A DNA stretch of 56,099 nt from CAYUVH01 sp964448135 (GTDB lineage: Bacteria; Verrucomicrobiota; Verrucomicrobiia; Limisphaerales; UBA8199). Position 1 is the stretch's first letter. Each line of letters begins with the position of its first letter. The translations under genes and the position numbers were made by a program. The stretch lies in the NCBI GenBank assembly GCA_964448135.1, contig CAYUVH010000065.1:1-56099 (forward strand). Reading direction: 5' to 3'. The notes beneath the pieces are model-generated. The model ran no database searches, was not told the origin of the DNA, and saw nothing but the letters and a program-made list of their open reading frames with translations. Shown here piece after piece: positions 1-9,132 of this stretch.

Positions 1-188
1 GCTTCCGCAGAGCCCTATCCTGCTCGTGAATCACCGGCCAGAATATCCCACTCACGCACCCTGTCCATACCCCCGCCCCATTATTCTCCTTTTGATCCGA
101 CAATCCTTATCATTTTGATCCGCCCTCAACACTGGGATTTGGACCCACTGACGCTCCGGGAAACCGGAGGCGATGCCGGTGCTCCCGG

Positions 189-3100
189 TTACTTCGCGAC
201 GAGCTTCTCGAATTCAGGGCGCCCGTGGAGCGAAGCGAAGCGCGTGTCGGTGCGGGCTTCGGTCTTCAGGTCCTTCGCCTTGGGATCCTTTTGCAGGCGT
301 CCAGCACTCAATTCGATGGCGTGTTGGAGATTCGCGATGGCCTCTGTCCCCTTGCCCAGGGAAGCCTTCAGCGCACCCAGGTCATACCAGGCCTCGGGCG
401 ATTCAGGGGAAACTTGTGTCAATCGCTCGAGGGATAACTCCAGCTTCGGCAAGTTGCCCATGCCAGCGTATTCCCGCGCCGCGAGCAGGGCGCCACCCGC
501 GTCCAGCTTGGGATTGCTCAGAACCTGTTCCAGCAGGTTGGTCAGCTTCTCGTTTTGGTGCGACTCCTTGTAGCCCTCCAGCAGGCCCGCCGCAGTGCCC
601 GCATCCTTCGATTCATTCCAACGGGCTTCAAGTTTTGCGATGACGGTCTGAACCCGTGCCTGGTCGCCGATGCTCTGGAACGCCTGCACCAACGCTCGCA
701 ACGCGCTGGGGTCCACCTTGGGATTGTTCATGACCCCGTCCAGGACCTGGACGGCCTGGGAGTTCAAGCGCATGCCGAGATACGCCGACGCGAGATTGAA
801 CGCGTTTTGGAAATCGTTCGGGTTGTCCTTGAAGGTCTTCTGCATCTGCTCCAGGTCGCGCTCCAGGTTCGAGGAACGGGCCTTCATGGCGTCGCGTTGG
901 GCGCGCAACCCCTTGACCGCCTGGACCACCTGGCCGTTGAACGGATCGAGCTTCTGACAGGTCTCGGCGATGATGAGGGCGTCATCGATGCGGTTCAGCC
1001 CCAACAAGAGCTGGGTGTAACGGAACACCGCTTCCGGGCTGTAGGGACAAAAAGCAAAGGCCTGGCGGAAGGCAAAATCCGCCTCCTTGATCATGCGTTG
1101 CTGCACGGCCGGGCTCGTATTCTTCGGGTCGCTGATGCGCCAGGCGTAAACGCCGGCGATGGAACTGCGGAGCTTGGAAAACGCCTTCTGGCCCTGGTCG
1201 TCGCGGACAAAACGGCGGTCGCCCTTGAACCCCGTGAAATCGCGCTTGAGATAGGTTTTTTCGACGAAGTCGGCGATTTCCCTCACGCTCGTGTCATACG
1301 TGATCCAATTGCCAATCAGGCGGCCGGAGAACTGCGACCAGAATTCGTGATCGCGCTGCACCATGTCCTCGGTCAGCTCAGGCAACTGCTCGCGGTTGAT
1401 CTTCATGATGATGCCGAACGGCGTCAGGTGCGGATACATCCAATCCAGCGGGAAGCTTTCCTCGACGTAGAACTCGTTCTGCGGGTTGTGATCGAACATC
1501 ACCTTGGTCAGCAGTCCGTTGATGGACATGACCGCCACCTGCCCGGACACCTGCACCCGGTTGTCGATGACCTTCACGTCCTCGCCGGGCTTGATCTGCC
1601 GTTGTTCATTGGGAAATTGCGCATCGTGTTGCAGGCGCTTCTGGGCATCGTTCAGGTATTCCGTGAAGCACTTCTGCGAATCCTCCGGCGTGGCGATATA
1701 GATTTCGCGGTCGGGATAAACGCCGCCCTTGGATTTGGCGATGTCCTTCGGATAGGCCGCTTCGAGCAGCAGGCGGTTCAACCGCACGCGGGTGTAGCTC
1801 TGCGGGTTCTGCGCGATGAATACCTTCAGATACTCGGATATTTCGACGCCCTTGAACCGCTCCGGAGTATACAGCGGCGCAACTTTCTCAAGCTCGGCCA
1901 GCTCGGCATTGATCTTGCCAAGGCGCTCGGCCTTTTTCGGCGGCAGGCTGCCGGGGTCTTCGTCCGCGATGAGCTGGGCTTTTTCGTTCTTCTTGGCGGC
2001 GATCATTTCGCGCGTCTCCAGCTCGCGGTTGAGCAGCTTGTTGAGATCGCGACACAAGGCCTCGCGCAGGTCCTTGCCGTCGGTCTTCGAGTCCACCAAG
2101 GCAATCGTATCCGGCTTGAGATTTTCGCGGAGGAATTTGGAGACGGCATCCTGATCGGGCGAAGCGCGTAGATGCTTCACAAAATCCGGCAAATCAATGA
2201 AAGCATCGTCCTGGAACCACGAGGTGAACGTGGCGCGGTTCTTCTCGATCTTCGCGCCCAGGTCGGTGAAGAACACGTCCAAAGGCGCGGACAGGCGGGC
2301 CAGGACGTTCGTGTTATATTCGCTGTCCTTGAGCACGGTCCGGAAGAATTCCCGGAAGAAGGGTGGATCGGTCTGCGTGCTCCGATTGAACTGCGCGCGG
2401 ATATAATTCAGGTAGGTGCCGTCCGCCAGTGCGTTTTGGGTGATGATGTAAACGTCGCGGCGGTCGAAATTCGGATCCTGCTCCGGCAGGCAGCGCGACG
2501 GCAGGAAGCTGTCGCAGAAGATCATATAGGTCGGGCAGAACCGGCCGGGATCGGTGCCGCCATACAGGACGGCGTTTCGCTCCATCTCCGGATACAGTGG
2601 TTTGCCATCCTTGCCCTTGAAGGGCGGCGTGAACATGTCGTGGCCGAACCAATAACCAAACCAGTGGTCGCGCTGCTCATTGTCCGACCAGTGCGTCATG
2701 ACGGAATAAACCGGCATGATGGCGAAGACTGCCAGGGTGATGGCCAGCGGCGCGCGGTTGCGGTAAACCAGCAGCGAAATAAAGTAGATGAGCGCAAGGG
2801 CGGTCAGCGTCAACCCGGCATACACCGGCAAGCCGTACTGGTCCTTGTTGGTAAAGGTGCTCACCATGAAGGTGTAAAGCTGTCCCAGGCTGGGGTTGGT
2901 ATCCTCCGGGAAAAATGTCTTGCTCGTGATGTCCACCAGCGAATAAAGCGCCAGCGCGATGGCCACGCCGCCGCCCACCATGCCCCAAGTTCGGAAGCGC
3001 TGGTAATGGGTGGCCATGTAAGCGGCGATCAGGGTGACGCCGTAGCCCACCATCAAGGCCACGATCGTGTGCGACGCGGTAAAGAAGACGCGATTCAGTT

Positions 3101-4574
3101 CCTGCGACGCGCGATCCGGCGAGGGATTCAACATGTAGAGGAGGATGAACCCGAGACAGAAATAGATGGCGACGAGACCGATGATCCAGGCGCGCTCCCG
3201 CTTATGCATCTTGAAAAAGAACAGGAACGGCACCAGGGCGAGGAAGGCAAAGAGCAGGTTGAATTCGTCCTTGATGCCCACGCCCAGCATGACGATCTGG
3301 TTCAGGAAGCGGAACGGATCGCCCGCGATATCGCTGGGGGTCATCTTCTCGTACTGACCGCGAGTGAAGGCGTGGATGAAACCTTCGACCGTGCGCGGGT
3401 AACCCCATTGCATGGGCGGATCGGTCATGCCGGCTAGCGGCATGTAGAAATAGAACGACGCGCCCAGTATCCAGCAGACACCGAGCAGGATGACCACCAG
3501 CCATTCGTAGCCGATCTTCCAGGTATCAATCGCGAATTTGATGACCGCGCCGAGCGCGGCCAGTGCGAGGAGAACCAGGAAGAAGCTGTGTTGCCCGATC
3601 GCCACGCAGGCAAGCAGCACAAACGCAGTCAGGCATGCGTCCAGGCACATCTCCGGGAAGGTTTGCTTCGTCAGATACATGAACCAGCCGTAGGCGATGA
3701 GCGAGCAGACTCCGACCACCATGAACATCAGGTATACCGCGGGATTCTGGTCCAAAGCCGACAACATGCCCTGAGAGTTCAGCACCAGGCCGGCGAAGAA
3801 CAGAATGCTGTTGCCGAAAAACAAGTAGCGGCCCATCCGGAAATCGGCCGCCGCAATCGCCACCTCGATGCCAATGGCGGCAACGATGAGCGTCTGATGG
3901 TTCGTGAAACAGATCCCGTGAAAGAAGAGGGCCAGATATAAGTATCGTCGCTGGAACGGCGCATGGACCCAGCGCAACAGGCAGAGCAGCACCACCATCA
4001 GTGATGCCACGCCAAAGGAATAAACCTCCACGATCACCGATTGGCTCCACATGAACCCGTTGAACCCGATCAACATTGCGGCGACGAAACCAGCGACCAG
4101 GCAGATGAAGGATTCCCAACGACCGACAATACCGCGAAAATCTTCGATCCCTTCAATCAGCATGCTGCTGCCGCGTGAAACCAACAGGCCCAGCAAACCC
4201 GCGGCCATGGCGCCCCCGGTCGCTTCGGCCAGCGCCACGCGCCAGGCGATGTTTTTGATCGGCAGGAGCACCGTCCACAGCCAGGTGTAAATCGTCCAGA
4301 CGGGATAGCCCGGTGGATGGGGGATCCCCGCGTAGAAAGAGCCTGTGGCCAATTCGCCGGAATCCTCCAGCGTCAGTTCCGGGGCCAGGGTCAGGTAATA
4401 ACCGATCCAGACCGCCGCGAAGCTGATCAGGAAGGTGAGCCAGTCAACCCTTCTGAACAGGCGTGGTACCCGGATGGGCGGTGGCGGCGAAGCGGGAACG
4501 CGCGGAGCCGGAGCGGATGATTTCGCCGCAGCGGCGGGTTTACCACCCGCCGCCTTCGATTTTTCATTAGTCAT
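189..4574 (-). CDS. DUF2723 glycosyltransferase-like membrane protein with C-terminal TPRs
   Basis: A 1461-residue polytopic membrane protein. After a Pro/Ala-rich cytoplasmic N-terminus (about 1-43) the first membrane segment runs into the DUF2723 signature: D71-S-G-E74 and HPPGYP at 86-91. About a dozen hydrophobic segments follow to roughly residue 640, then a long soluble region ending in TPR-like repeats (about 1180-1440). DUF2723 (Pfam) proteins resemble GT-C glycosyltransferases of the protein O-mannosyltransferase type, where the acidic first loop is catalytic; the family is related to eukaryotic TMEM260. A lipid-linked-sugar transferase in the cytoplasmic membrane is therefore inferred, with donor and acceptor unknown. 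The ATG lies 2 bp after the stop of the small membrane protein gene at 4577-4972, so it is probably the last gene of the ECF operon. Family assignment is firm, activity is not. Confidence 0.88.
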   Translation of the reverse strand: MTNEKSKAAGGKPAAAAKSSAPAPRVPASPPPPIRVPRLFRRVDWLTFLISFAAVWIGYYLTLAPELTLEDSGELATGSFYAGIPHPPGYPVWTIYTWLWTVLLPIKNIAWRVALAEATGGAMAAGLLGLLVSRGSSMLIEGIEDFRGIVGRWESFICLVAGFVAAMLIGFNGFMWSQSVIVEVYSFGVASLMVVLLCLLRWVHAPFQRRYLYLALFFHGICFTNHQTLIVAAIGIEVAIAAADFRMGRYLFFGNSILFFAGLVLNSQGMLSALDQNPAVYLMFMVVGVCSLIAYGWFMYLTKQTFPEMCLDACLTAFVLLACVAIGQHSFFLVLLALAALGAVIKFAIDTWKIGYEWLVVILLGVCWILGASFYFYMPLAGMTDPPMQWGYPRTVEGFIHAFTRGQYEKMTPSDIAGDPFRFLNQIVMLGVGIKDEFNLLFAFLALVPFLFFFKMHKRERAWIIGLVAIYFCLGFILLYMLNPSPDRASQELNRVFFTASHTIVALMVGYGVTLIAAYMATHYQRFRTWGMVGGGVAIALALYSLVDITSKTFFPEDTNPSLGQLYTFMVSTFTNKDQYGLPVYAGLTLTALALIYFISLLVYRNRAPLAITLAVFAIMPVYSVMTHWSDNEQRDHWFGYWFGHDMFTPPFKGKDGKPLYPEMERNAVLYGGTDPGRFCPTYMIFCDSFLPSRCLPEQDPNFDRRDVYIITQNALADGTYLNYIRAQFNRSTQTDPPFFREFFRTVLKDSEYNTNVLARLSAPLDVFFTDLGAKIEKNRATFTSWFQDDAFIDLPDFVKHLRASPDQDAVSKFLRENLKPDTIALVDSKTDGKDLREALCRDLNKLLNRELETREMIAAKKNEKAQLIADEDPGSLPPKKAERLGKINAELAELEKVAPLYTPERFKGVEISEYLKVFIAQNPQSYTRVRLNRLLLEAAYPKDIAKSKGGVYPDREIYIATPEDSQKCFTEYLNDAQKRLQHDAQFPNEQRQIKPGEDVKVIDNRVQVSGQVAVMSINGLLTKVMFDHNPQNEFYVEESFPLDWMYPHLTPFGIIMKINREQLPELTEDMVQRDHEFWSQFSGRLIGNWITYDTSVREIADFVEKTYLKRDFTGFKGDRRFVRDDQGQKAFSKLRSSIAGVYAWRISDPKNTSPAVQQRMIKEADFAFRQAFAFCPYSPEAVFRYTQLLLGLNRIDDALIIAETCQKLDPFNGQVVQAVKGLRAQRDAMKARSSNLERDLEQMQKTFKDNPNDFQNAFNLASAYLGMRLNSQAVQVLDGVMNNPKVDPSALRALVQAFQSIGDQARVQTVIAKLEARWNESKDAGTAAGLLEGYKESHQNEKLTNLLEQVLSNPKLDAGGALLAAREYAGMGNLPKLELSLERLTQVSPESPEAWYDLGALKASLGKGTEAIANLQHAIELSAGRLQKDPKAKDLKTEARTDTRFASLHGRPEFEKLVAK

Positions 4575-4576
4575 GT

Positions 4577-4972
4577 CTAGTTACCCGCTTTCGGGGCCGA
4601 AAGAGAGGGCACACTAGAGCGAAATTGCTGGGCATTTGTCCATTCAAAAGTGTTGGCGAGGATGTTCTGCGGCCTCGGGGCGGCGGAGGTCAGCCAGGCC
4701 GCCGCACTCTGATTGCTCAGCATCAGGCCGGTAAATGCGACCGGGCCATCGGCGGCGGAAAGCCTCAGGCTGCCGTGTTGATTCGCCCAAAAGCAGAACA
4801 CCAGCAGCAAAGGCAGCGCCGGGGCCAGCCAGGCGAGGCTGAAGATGCTCGGCGAAGCCGCCGGGGCAGCCACCGCGTCCACGCGGCCGAAAAGCCGTTC
4901 TTCAAGCGCCGCGCAGGGGGGGCGTGGCGTCCACGAATGCAATTGCTTCTCCAATTCGGTCGTCTCGTTCAT
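4577..4972 (-). CDS. small membrane protein of ECF operon (putative anti-sigma-like)
   Basis: 131 residues starting MNETTELEKQ. The ATG at 4972 is chosen because a good ribosome binding site (GAGGAAAG) lies just upstream; an in-frame extension to 5074 runs antiparallel-free inside the sigma gene and lacks a site. It overlaps the 3' end of the sigma gene by 71 bp in another frame, which suggests translational coupling. One membrane segment is visible (about residues 43-65, rich in Leu/Ala/Phe), with a short cytoplasmic N-terminus and a roughly 65-residue outer part. There is no zinc-finger (HxxxCxxC) motif. Position directly after an ECF sigma gene suggests an anti-sigma or signalling role, but no anti-sigma domain is recognisable. 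Unknown function. Confidence 0.72.
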   Translation of the reverse strand: MNETTELEKQLHSWTPRPPCAALEERLFGRVDAVAAPAASPSIFSLAWLAPALPLLLVFCFWANQHGSLRLSAADGPVAFTGLMLSNQSAAAWLTSAAPRPQNILANTFEWTNAQQFRSSVPSLSAPKAGN

Positions 4973-5453
4973 AAGTCTTTCCTCGCAGGCGCGCCTGCAA
5001 TTTCTGCAATCCGTAACGGTAGCGTCCGGCCGCCGTATTCGGCGAAATCCCCGCCAATTCCCCGATTCCCTCAAATGTGTAACCGTGCCAGATCTTCAAT
5101 ACGATCACCTCCCGCTGTTCCGAAGGGAGGTCCGCCAAGGCCCGCATGGCTTCCCGCTCAGCGGGGCTTTCCTGGGGAGCCGGCTCGAACCAGCGCTTGG
5201 ATTCCCATTCCCGCGCCAATCGGCGCCAGAGGCTACGACGGAAATTCAGCGCCCGGTTCCGGAAACTGCGCATGCAGTAATGCTCGGGCTGCTCCGGCTC
5301 CTCCTCCCGGCGCATCAATGCCACAAATGTCTCCTGCAGAACGTCTTCCGCTTCCGCGTGGCTCAAGCCCAAAGCCCGGCCGTACAGCAGCAATTGCGCC
5401 GCTTTGGCGGCATAAAGGCTCTCGCACCAGCCGGCTGGCTTAAGGACGTTCAC
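4902..5453 (-). CDS. ECF-type RNA polymerase sigma factor
   Basis: 183 residues with the two conserved sigma-70 regions. Region 2 lies at about 20-70 (AEDVLQETFVALMRREEE, the core-binding and -10 reading helix). Region 4 lies at about 115-165 (LPSEQREVIVLKIWHGYTFE followed by a helix-turn-helix with GISPNTAAGRYRYGLQKL). No region 3 or extracytoplasmic domain is present, as expected for an ECF factor. It heads a minus-strand operon with a small membrane protein and the DUF2723 protein, so it probably drives a cell-envelope glycosylation response and perhaps its own operon. Two near-identical 15-bp repeats upstream (5468-5518) are candidate autoregulatory promoter sites. Group assignment within ECF is not attempted. 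Confidence 0.9.
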   Translation of the reverse strand: MNVLKPAGWCESLYAAKAAQLLLYGRALGLSHAEAEDVLQETFVALMRREEEPEQPEHYCMRSFRNRALNFRRSLWRRLAREWESKRWFEPAPQESPAEREAMRALADLPSEQREVIVLKIWHGYTFEGIGELAGISPNTAAGRYRYGLQKLQARLRGKTYERDDRIGEAIAFVDATPPLRGA

Positions 5454-5467
5454 GTGTTCTGTCTGAC

Positions 5468-5518
5468 AGGATAGACACTGGGCTACTTGGATTTGTATAA
5501 AAAAGGATAGGCGCTGGG
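5468..5518 (-). promoter_or_regulatory. paired 15-bp direct repeat upstream of ECF sigma gene
   Basis: AGGATAGACACTGGG (5468-5482) and AGGATAGGCGCTGGG (5504-5518) match at 13 of 15 positions and start 36 bp apart, immediately upstream of the minus-strand sigma gene. On the coding strand they read CCCAGTGTCTATCCT and CCCAGCGCCTATCCT, with a T-rich spacer between them. Position and spacing suggest a promoter element or operator. The function is inference only. Confidence 0.35.
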
Positions 5519-5721
5519 TGAAAAAGCTCCAAGCACCAACGGGCGCAGCTCAATTTCCTGCAGGGCAGCGCTCGCGAGCAACTAGCGCACGCGGGCACCA
5601 GGCTTTCCGCCCGGGTACGGCACCGACGGGATTTTCGCAGGCCCGGGGGATTGCGATGAGCCGGGATGAGGGATTTGTCGTGGAGCAGCCATGGGGCCCC
5701 CTTTTTTCAACTTGGACATAC

Positions 5722-5820
5722 TATGACGAACTATGATTGCTGGGGTTTTTACTATGACGGGAGGTATGACGGGAGGTATGACGGAAGTGTGGCATAGTTT
5801 GACAAGGTATGACATAGCTT
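5722..5820. repeat. TATGAC tandem/degenerate 12-bp repeat
   Basis: TATGACGGGAGG occurs twice head to tail (5753-5764, 5765-5776), followed by TATGACGGAAG (5777-5787). Degenerate flanking copies are TATGACGAAC (5722), TATGATTGC (5732), and a later CATAGTTTGAC/GGTATGACATAG stretch. Clustered units like this can be protein-binding sites or a microsatellite-like repeat. There are no spacers of CRISPR size. Confidence 0.6.
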
Positions 5821-5961
5821 GACCGGTCGGGAAGCGGGGCGAGGGAGGCTGGAGGAGAAGTCTCCGCGGATGGATCGGCGCGATCATACATAATGCTTAC
5901 ACTCCCGTTTTGCGGGTAACCTGGGGGCGGTCCTCCCATGCCCGACGATGTTAAGATGGCC

Positions 5962-5984
5962 ACTTGGACAACGGCTGTCCAAGT
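5962..5984. repeat. perfect 9-bp inverted repeat
   Basis: ACTTGGACA (5962-5970) and TGTCCAAGT (5976-5984) flank a 5-nt loop. A6 follows on the plus strand, so it does not fit a terminator for the minus-strand gene downstream at 6192. The role is unknown. Confidence 0.5.
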
Positions 5985-6191
5985 AAAAAATCGCGGGCAG
6001 CCCCGAAATGATTTGGGGCGGGCGTAAAAAACGCCCCCCCCTCTGGCAAACTGCAAGAAAGTGAGATGCGACCCCGAGCAACCTAAAGCGCCGAATTCCA
6101 ACCCCCAAGGGACCGGCCAAATTGTGGGAGCCCTCGCAAACCGGGCCGAAAGGCACTTCCGTGATGCAAAGACAAGCGGGCTGAAAGGATG

Positions 6192-7028
6192 TTATTGCAC
6201 CACCTGCCCGTCCCATCCCCAATTCACATCGGCACGCCCGGGGTCGCCGATCTTGGTGCCTTTGGGATAGGCGAGGTAGTCGTATTTGAAACGGGCGGAG
6301 TGGCCGTCGAGGAAGTTGATCACAGCACCACCGTTGTGGCGCGAGGAAAGGTGATTCAACCCGCCGCGCGGACAAGCAAGGTCATTCGTGTAAGACGTGC
6401 CGTAGTACGGCGTTTCGCTGGAATTCATGCGGGCGTCGGAAAGCACGACGAAGGCGGAGGGATTCATTACCACGGTGGCCTTGAAGGAACCGCCGGGCGC
6501 AAGCGCCAGGCCGTTCGTAGCCTTATGATTGATGCCGTAGCTGAAGGCCACGCGATTGAGCGGATCAATTTCGTTGGGCAAAAACCGGCCAGCGGGACAG
6601 TTGAAGATATTCTTGCCGTTCACGAAAGACGCCGGATCAGCGGCGTATTGCCAGAGGGCTTTCTGCGCCACATTCAAAGGCAGGACATTAAACCACGCGC
6701 TGTGGCCCTGCCCGGCAGCGGCGAAAGCGGCGAGATCACTCCAATAAGGCCGGTCCTGGCTGTATCCCGACGGCGCGCCGGGCGTGGTGCTCGGAATCGA
6801 AAAGTCCGGCAGCGCTTGATTGTTGTCGTCCAGGTACATCGTGTTGGCGAGACCCCACTGATGCAGGTTGCTGAGGCACACCGAGACGTGGCTCTTCTCC
6901 TTGGCACGCGCCAGGGCAGGCAAAAGCATCCCGGCGAGGATCGCGATGATTGCAATCACCACGAGAAGTTCAATCAATGTGAAAGCGCTGGTATCGCGCC
7001 CGCTTTGGTTGGGTCTGTCACTTTTCAT
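6192..7028 (-). CDS. type II secretion/type IV pilin-like pseudopilin (H-X9-DG type)
   Basis: 278 residues from the ATG at 7028; an in-frame extension upstream has no pilin-like sequence before the cleavage region. A prepilin leader precedes AFTLIELLVVIAIIAILAG, the class III signal with Glu at position +5 of the mature N-terminus, followed by LLPALARAKEK. The C-terminal region has the H-X9-DG motif (HNGGAVINFLDG). These proteins, abundant in Planctomycetes and Verrucomicrobia, are processed by prepilin peptidase and anchored through the N-terminal helix; the C-terminal globular domain is of unknown role. No secretion-machinery genes lie nearby, so it is an orphan minor pseudopilin. It is separated from ruvB by about 125 bp and may not be co-transcribed with it. 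Confidence 0.88.
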   Translation of the reverse strand: MKSDRPNQSGRDTSAFTLIELLVVIAIIAILAGMLLPALARAKEKSHVSVCLSNLHQWGLANTMYLDDNNQALPDFSIPSTTPGAPSGYSQDRPYWSDLAAFAAAGQGHSAWFNVLPLNVAQKALWQYAADPASFVNGKNIFNCPAGRFLPNEIDPLNRVAFSYGINHKATNGLALAPGGSFKATVVMNPSAFVVLSDARMNSSETPYYGTSYTNDLACPRGGLNHLSSRHNGGAVINFLDGHSARFKYDYLAYPKGTKIGDPGRADVNWGWDGQVVQ

Positions 7029-7154
7029 GCCCCAATAATGCCCGGAGCAGGTAGTGGCGCGCTTTCGGTGACTTGCGAATCTTTGACGGCAGCTTGCAGG
7101 GAGAGAAAAGCGCAAAAAAGGGGTAACCCCACCCCAATAATCCCATAAAACGGC

Positions 7155-8174
7155 CTACAACAACGAAGGCTGCGCGCCGGTTGGCCGGTGGAGTCCCAGC
7201 TTTTTGTAGCTCAATTCCGTGGCCACGCGGCCCTGTGGCGTGCGCTTGAGATAGCCTTCCATGATCAGGTAGGGCTCGTAAACTTCTTCAATTGTATCAG
7301 GCTCCTCACCCACTGCCACCGCCAGCGAACTGATCCCCACCGGCCCGCCGCCAAACTTGACGATCACGGCCTCCAGAATGCGCTTGTCCATTTCGTCGAG
7401 GCCGTTCTGGTCAATCTCCAGCATGGCCAGCGCCTGGTCGGCGATTTCCGCCGTCACGCGTCCCTGATGCCGGACTTGCGCGAAATCGCGCACGCGCCGA
7501 AGCAGATTGTTCGCGATGCGCGGCGTGCCGCGGCTGCGTCGCGCGATCTCGCCGGCCCCGCGGTCTTCGAGCTCGATGCCCAGCAAACGCCCCGAACGCA
7601 CCACGATTTTCTCGAGCTGCTCGGCTGCGTAGTAATCGAGGCGCTCACGAATGGGAAACCGGGTCAGCAACGGCGCGGTCAACAACCCACTCCGCGTGGT
7701 GGCGCCAATCAGTGTAAACCTCGGCAAATTCAGCCGCACACTCCGCGCGTTGGGTCCCTGGTCAATGATGATATCGAGTTTGAAATCCTCCATCGCCGGA
7801 TAGAGATATTCCTCGATGGTCTTTTGCAGGCGGTGGATTTCGTCGATGAACAGCACGTCCCCTTCTTCAAGATTCGTCAGCAGGCCGACCAGGTCGCCGG
7901 GCTTTTCAATCGTGGGCCCGCTGCTGCTTTTGATTCCGGCGCCCATCGCTTTGGCGATGATGTTGGCCAGCGTGGTTTTGCCCAATCCCGGCGGGCCGCT
8001 CAGGAGCACATGATCCAACGCCTCCCCGCGCTGCCGGGCGGCGTCCACCGCGATTTCGAGGCGCTCTTTGACCTTCGCCTGGCCGGTGAAATCGGAAAAG
8101 AGCGACGGCCGCAGCGTCAATTCGAGCGCCGCGTCCGGTTGCGCCACGGTCTGGGAGCCTTTCCGTTCAGCCAT
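7155..8174 (-). CDS. ruvB: Holliday junction branch migration DNA helicase RuvB
   Basis: 339 residues, normal length for RuvB. It is the AAA+ motor that, with RuvA, drives branch migration of Holliday junctions before RuvC cleavage. Visible motifs are Walker A GPPGLGKTT (60-68), Walker B DEIH (111-114), sensor 1 within LIGATTRSGLL, the arginine-finger region RFPIRERLDYY, and a C-terminal winged helix ending LGLHRPTG. The start ATG at 8174 gives the usual N-terminal length. ruvA and ruvC are not adjacent. Upstream, a 157-bp gap separates it from a divergent pseudopilin gene. Identification is secure. Confidence 0.98.
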   Translation of the reverse strand: MAERKGSQTVAQPDAALELTLRPSLFSDFTGQAKVKERLEIAVDAARQRGEALDHVLLSGPPGLGKTTLANIIAKAMGAGIKSSSGPTIEKPGDLVGLLTNLEEGDVLFIDEIHRLQKTIEEYLYPAMEDFKLDIIIDQGPNARSVRLNLPRFTLIGATTRSGLLTAPLLTRFPIRERLDYYAAEQLEKIVVRSGRLLGIELEDRGAGEIARRSRGTPRIANNLLRRVRDFAQVRHQGRVTAEIADQALAMLEIDQNGLDEMDKRILEAVIVKFGGGPVGISSLAVAVGEEPDTIEEVYEPYLIMEGYLKRTPQGRVATELSYKKLGLHRPTGAQPSLL

Positions 8175-8331
8175 TGCGGCAGCATAGGCGCGGTTTTGGG
8201 GAATGCCAATATCGGAGGCTGGAAAAATCCGAAAGCCATACGCCCAACCCCCGATGAACGAAAGGGCATCCGAAATGGCGCCTTAATAGTTTGCTAGATT
8301 CCTCGAAACACGTTAACTACTCACAAGCCAT

Positions 8332-9132
8332 ATGAGTCTTCAAGGGCCGCCTCGTTCTGCCTTCACCCTGATTGAACTGCTCGTGGTTATCGCGATCATC
8401 GCCATCCTGGCCGCCCTCCTGCTTCCCGCGCTCGCCAAAGGCAAAGCTCTCGCCAAACGCACCGCCTGCATCAACAACCAGCGCCAACTGGCCACCACCT
8501 GGATGACCTACTGCCTGGACAACAATGACTGGATCGTCGCCAACGGCATGCAGGACCCACCCACCACCACCACCAAATTCTGGGTCCAGGGCGCGTTTTT
8601 CGATCCCGATGCCGTGAAGAACAAGGACCTCATCATGGATCCGAAGTATGCCCTCTTCGCGAATTACATCCGGGACATCAGGATTTACCGCTGCCCGGCG
8701 GACCGCGATTACGTGAATCTGTCCGGCACCATGTATCCCAAGCTGCGCAGCTATTCCCTCAATGCCTATCTCGGCTGGGTGGGCACTTGGGACTCACGCT
8801 TCGACGCCGGCTACCGGGTGTTCCAGAAGCATTCCGAAATGAACGCCAAGCTGCCCTCGGGCATCTTCACTTTCATAGATGTGCATCCCGACAGCATCTG
8901 CTGGCCATATTTTGGCGTCTACATGGCCACGGACTACTTCTTCAACTGGCCCTACAGCGCCCACAACCGCGGCGGCGTCATCTCGTTCGCCGACGGCCAT
9001 GCCGAATACCGCCGCTGGCGCGATCCGCGCACGGTTACAGCCATTTCCACCGATTATCACGGCCACCACGACGCCTCCTCCGGCAACCAGGATATCGCCT
9101 GGCTCCGCCAGCGCACAACCGTCCCCAAATAA
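8332..9132 (+). CDS. pseudopilin, prepilin-type cleavage/methylation (H-X9-DG type)
   Basis: 266 residues. The N-terminus has a short basic leader and the class III signal AFTLIELLVVIAIIAILAALL, so the mature protein starts at Phe with Glu at +5. The H-X9-DG motif is present near the C-terminus (HNRGGVISFADGHAEYRRW). The middle part is of the family seen in verrucomicrobial expansions, with CINNQRQLATTWMTYCLDNN after the helix. It is similar in plan to the protein at 6192-7028, but the two are diverged and lie on opposite strands around ruvB. A function in a pseudopilus or as a surface-anchored protein is inferred from the family. Confidence 0.88.
   Translation: MSLQGPPRSAFTLIELLVVIAIIAILAALLLPALAKGKALAKRTACINNQRQLATTWMTYCLDNNDWIVANGMQDPPTTTTKFWVQGAFFDPDAVKNKDLIMDPKYALFANYIRDIRIYRCPADRDYVNLSGTMYPKLRSYSLNAYLGWVGTWDSRFDAGYRVFQKHSEMNAKLPSGIFTFIDVHPDSICWPYFGVYMATDYFFNWPYSAHNRGGVISFADGHAEYRRWRDPRTVTAISTDYHGHHDASSGNQDIAWLRQRTTVPK

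Larger units (their letters stand above)
5454..6191. other. 738-bp intergenic region, repeat-rich, no credible gene
   Basis: No reading frame here has a believable protein. It holds the ECF upstream repeat pair, a short AAGCTCCAAGCACCAA word (5524-5539, related to the element at 26649-26785), a TATGAC-type tandem repeat (5722-5820), a 9-bp perfect hairpin (5962-5984) followed by A6, and a GGGCGT/ACGCCC hairpin near 6018-6036. It separates the ECF operon from the 3' end of a minus-strand pseudopilin gene. Confidence 0.6.

Noticed and set aside
1..188. First 188 bp, downstream of the DUF2723 gene, searched for a gene or terminator
   Set aside because: No credible reading frame and no strong stem-loop with T-run were seen.
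555..3437. Two long plus-strand frames (538 and 421 codons) across the DUF2723 gene
   Set aside because: Both lie inside the antisense of a clear gene, with His/Arg/Gln-rich composition and no recognised motif.
5962..5990. Hairpin considered as terminator for the minus-strand pseudopilin
   Set aside because: The A-run follows it on the plus strand, so on the minus strand T's precede the stem, which is the wrong order.
5884..6375. 163-codon minus-strand frame in the repeat-rich gap
   Set aside because: Cys/Arg/Pro-rich, overlaps the pseudopilin 3' end, and no ribosome binding site or family.
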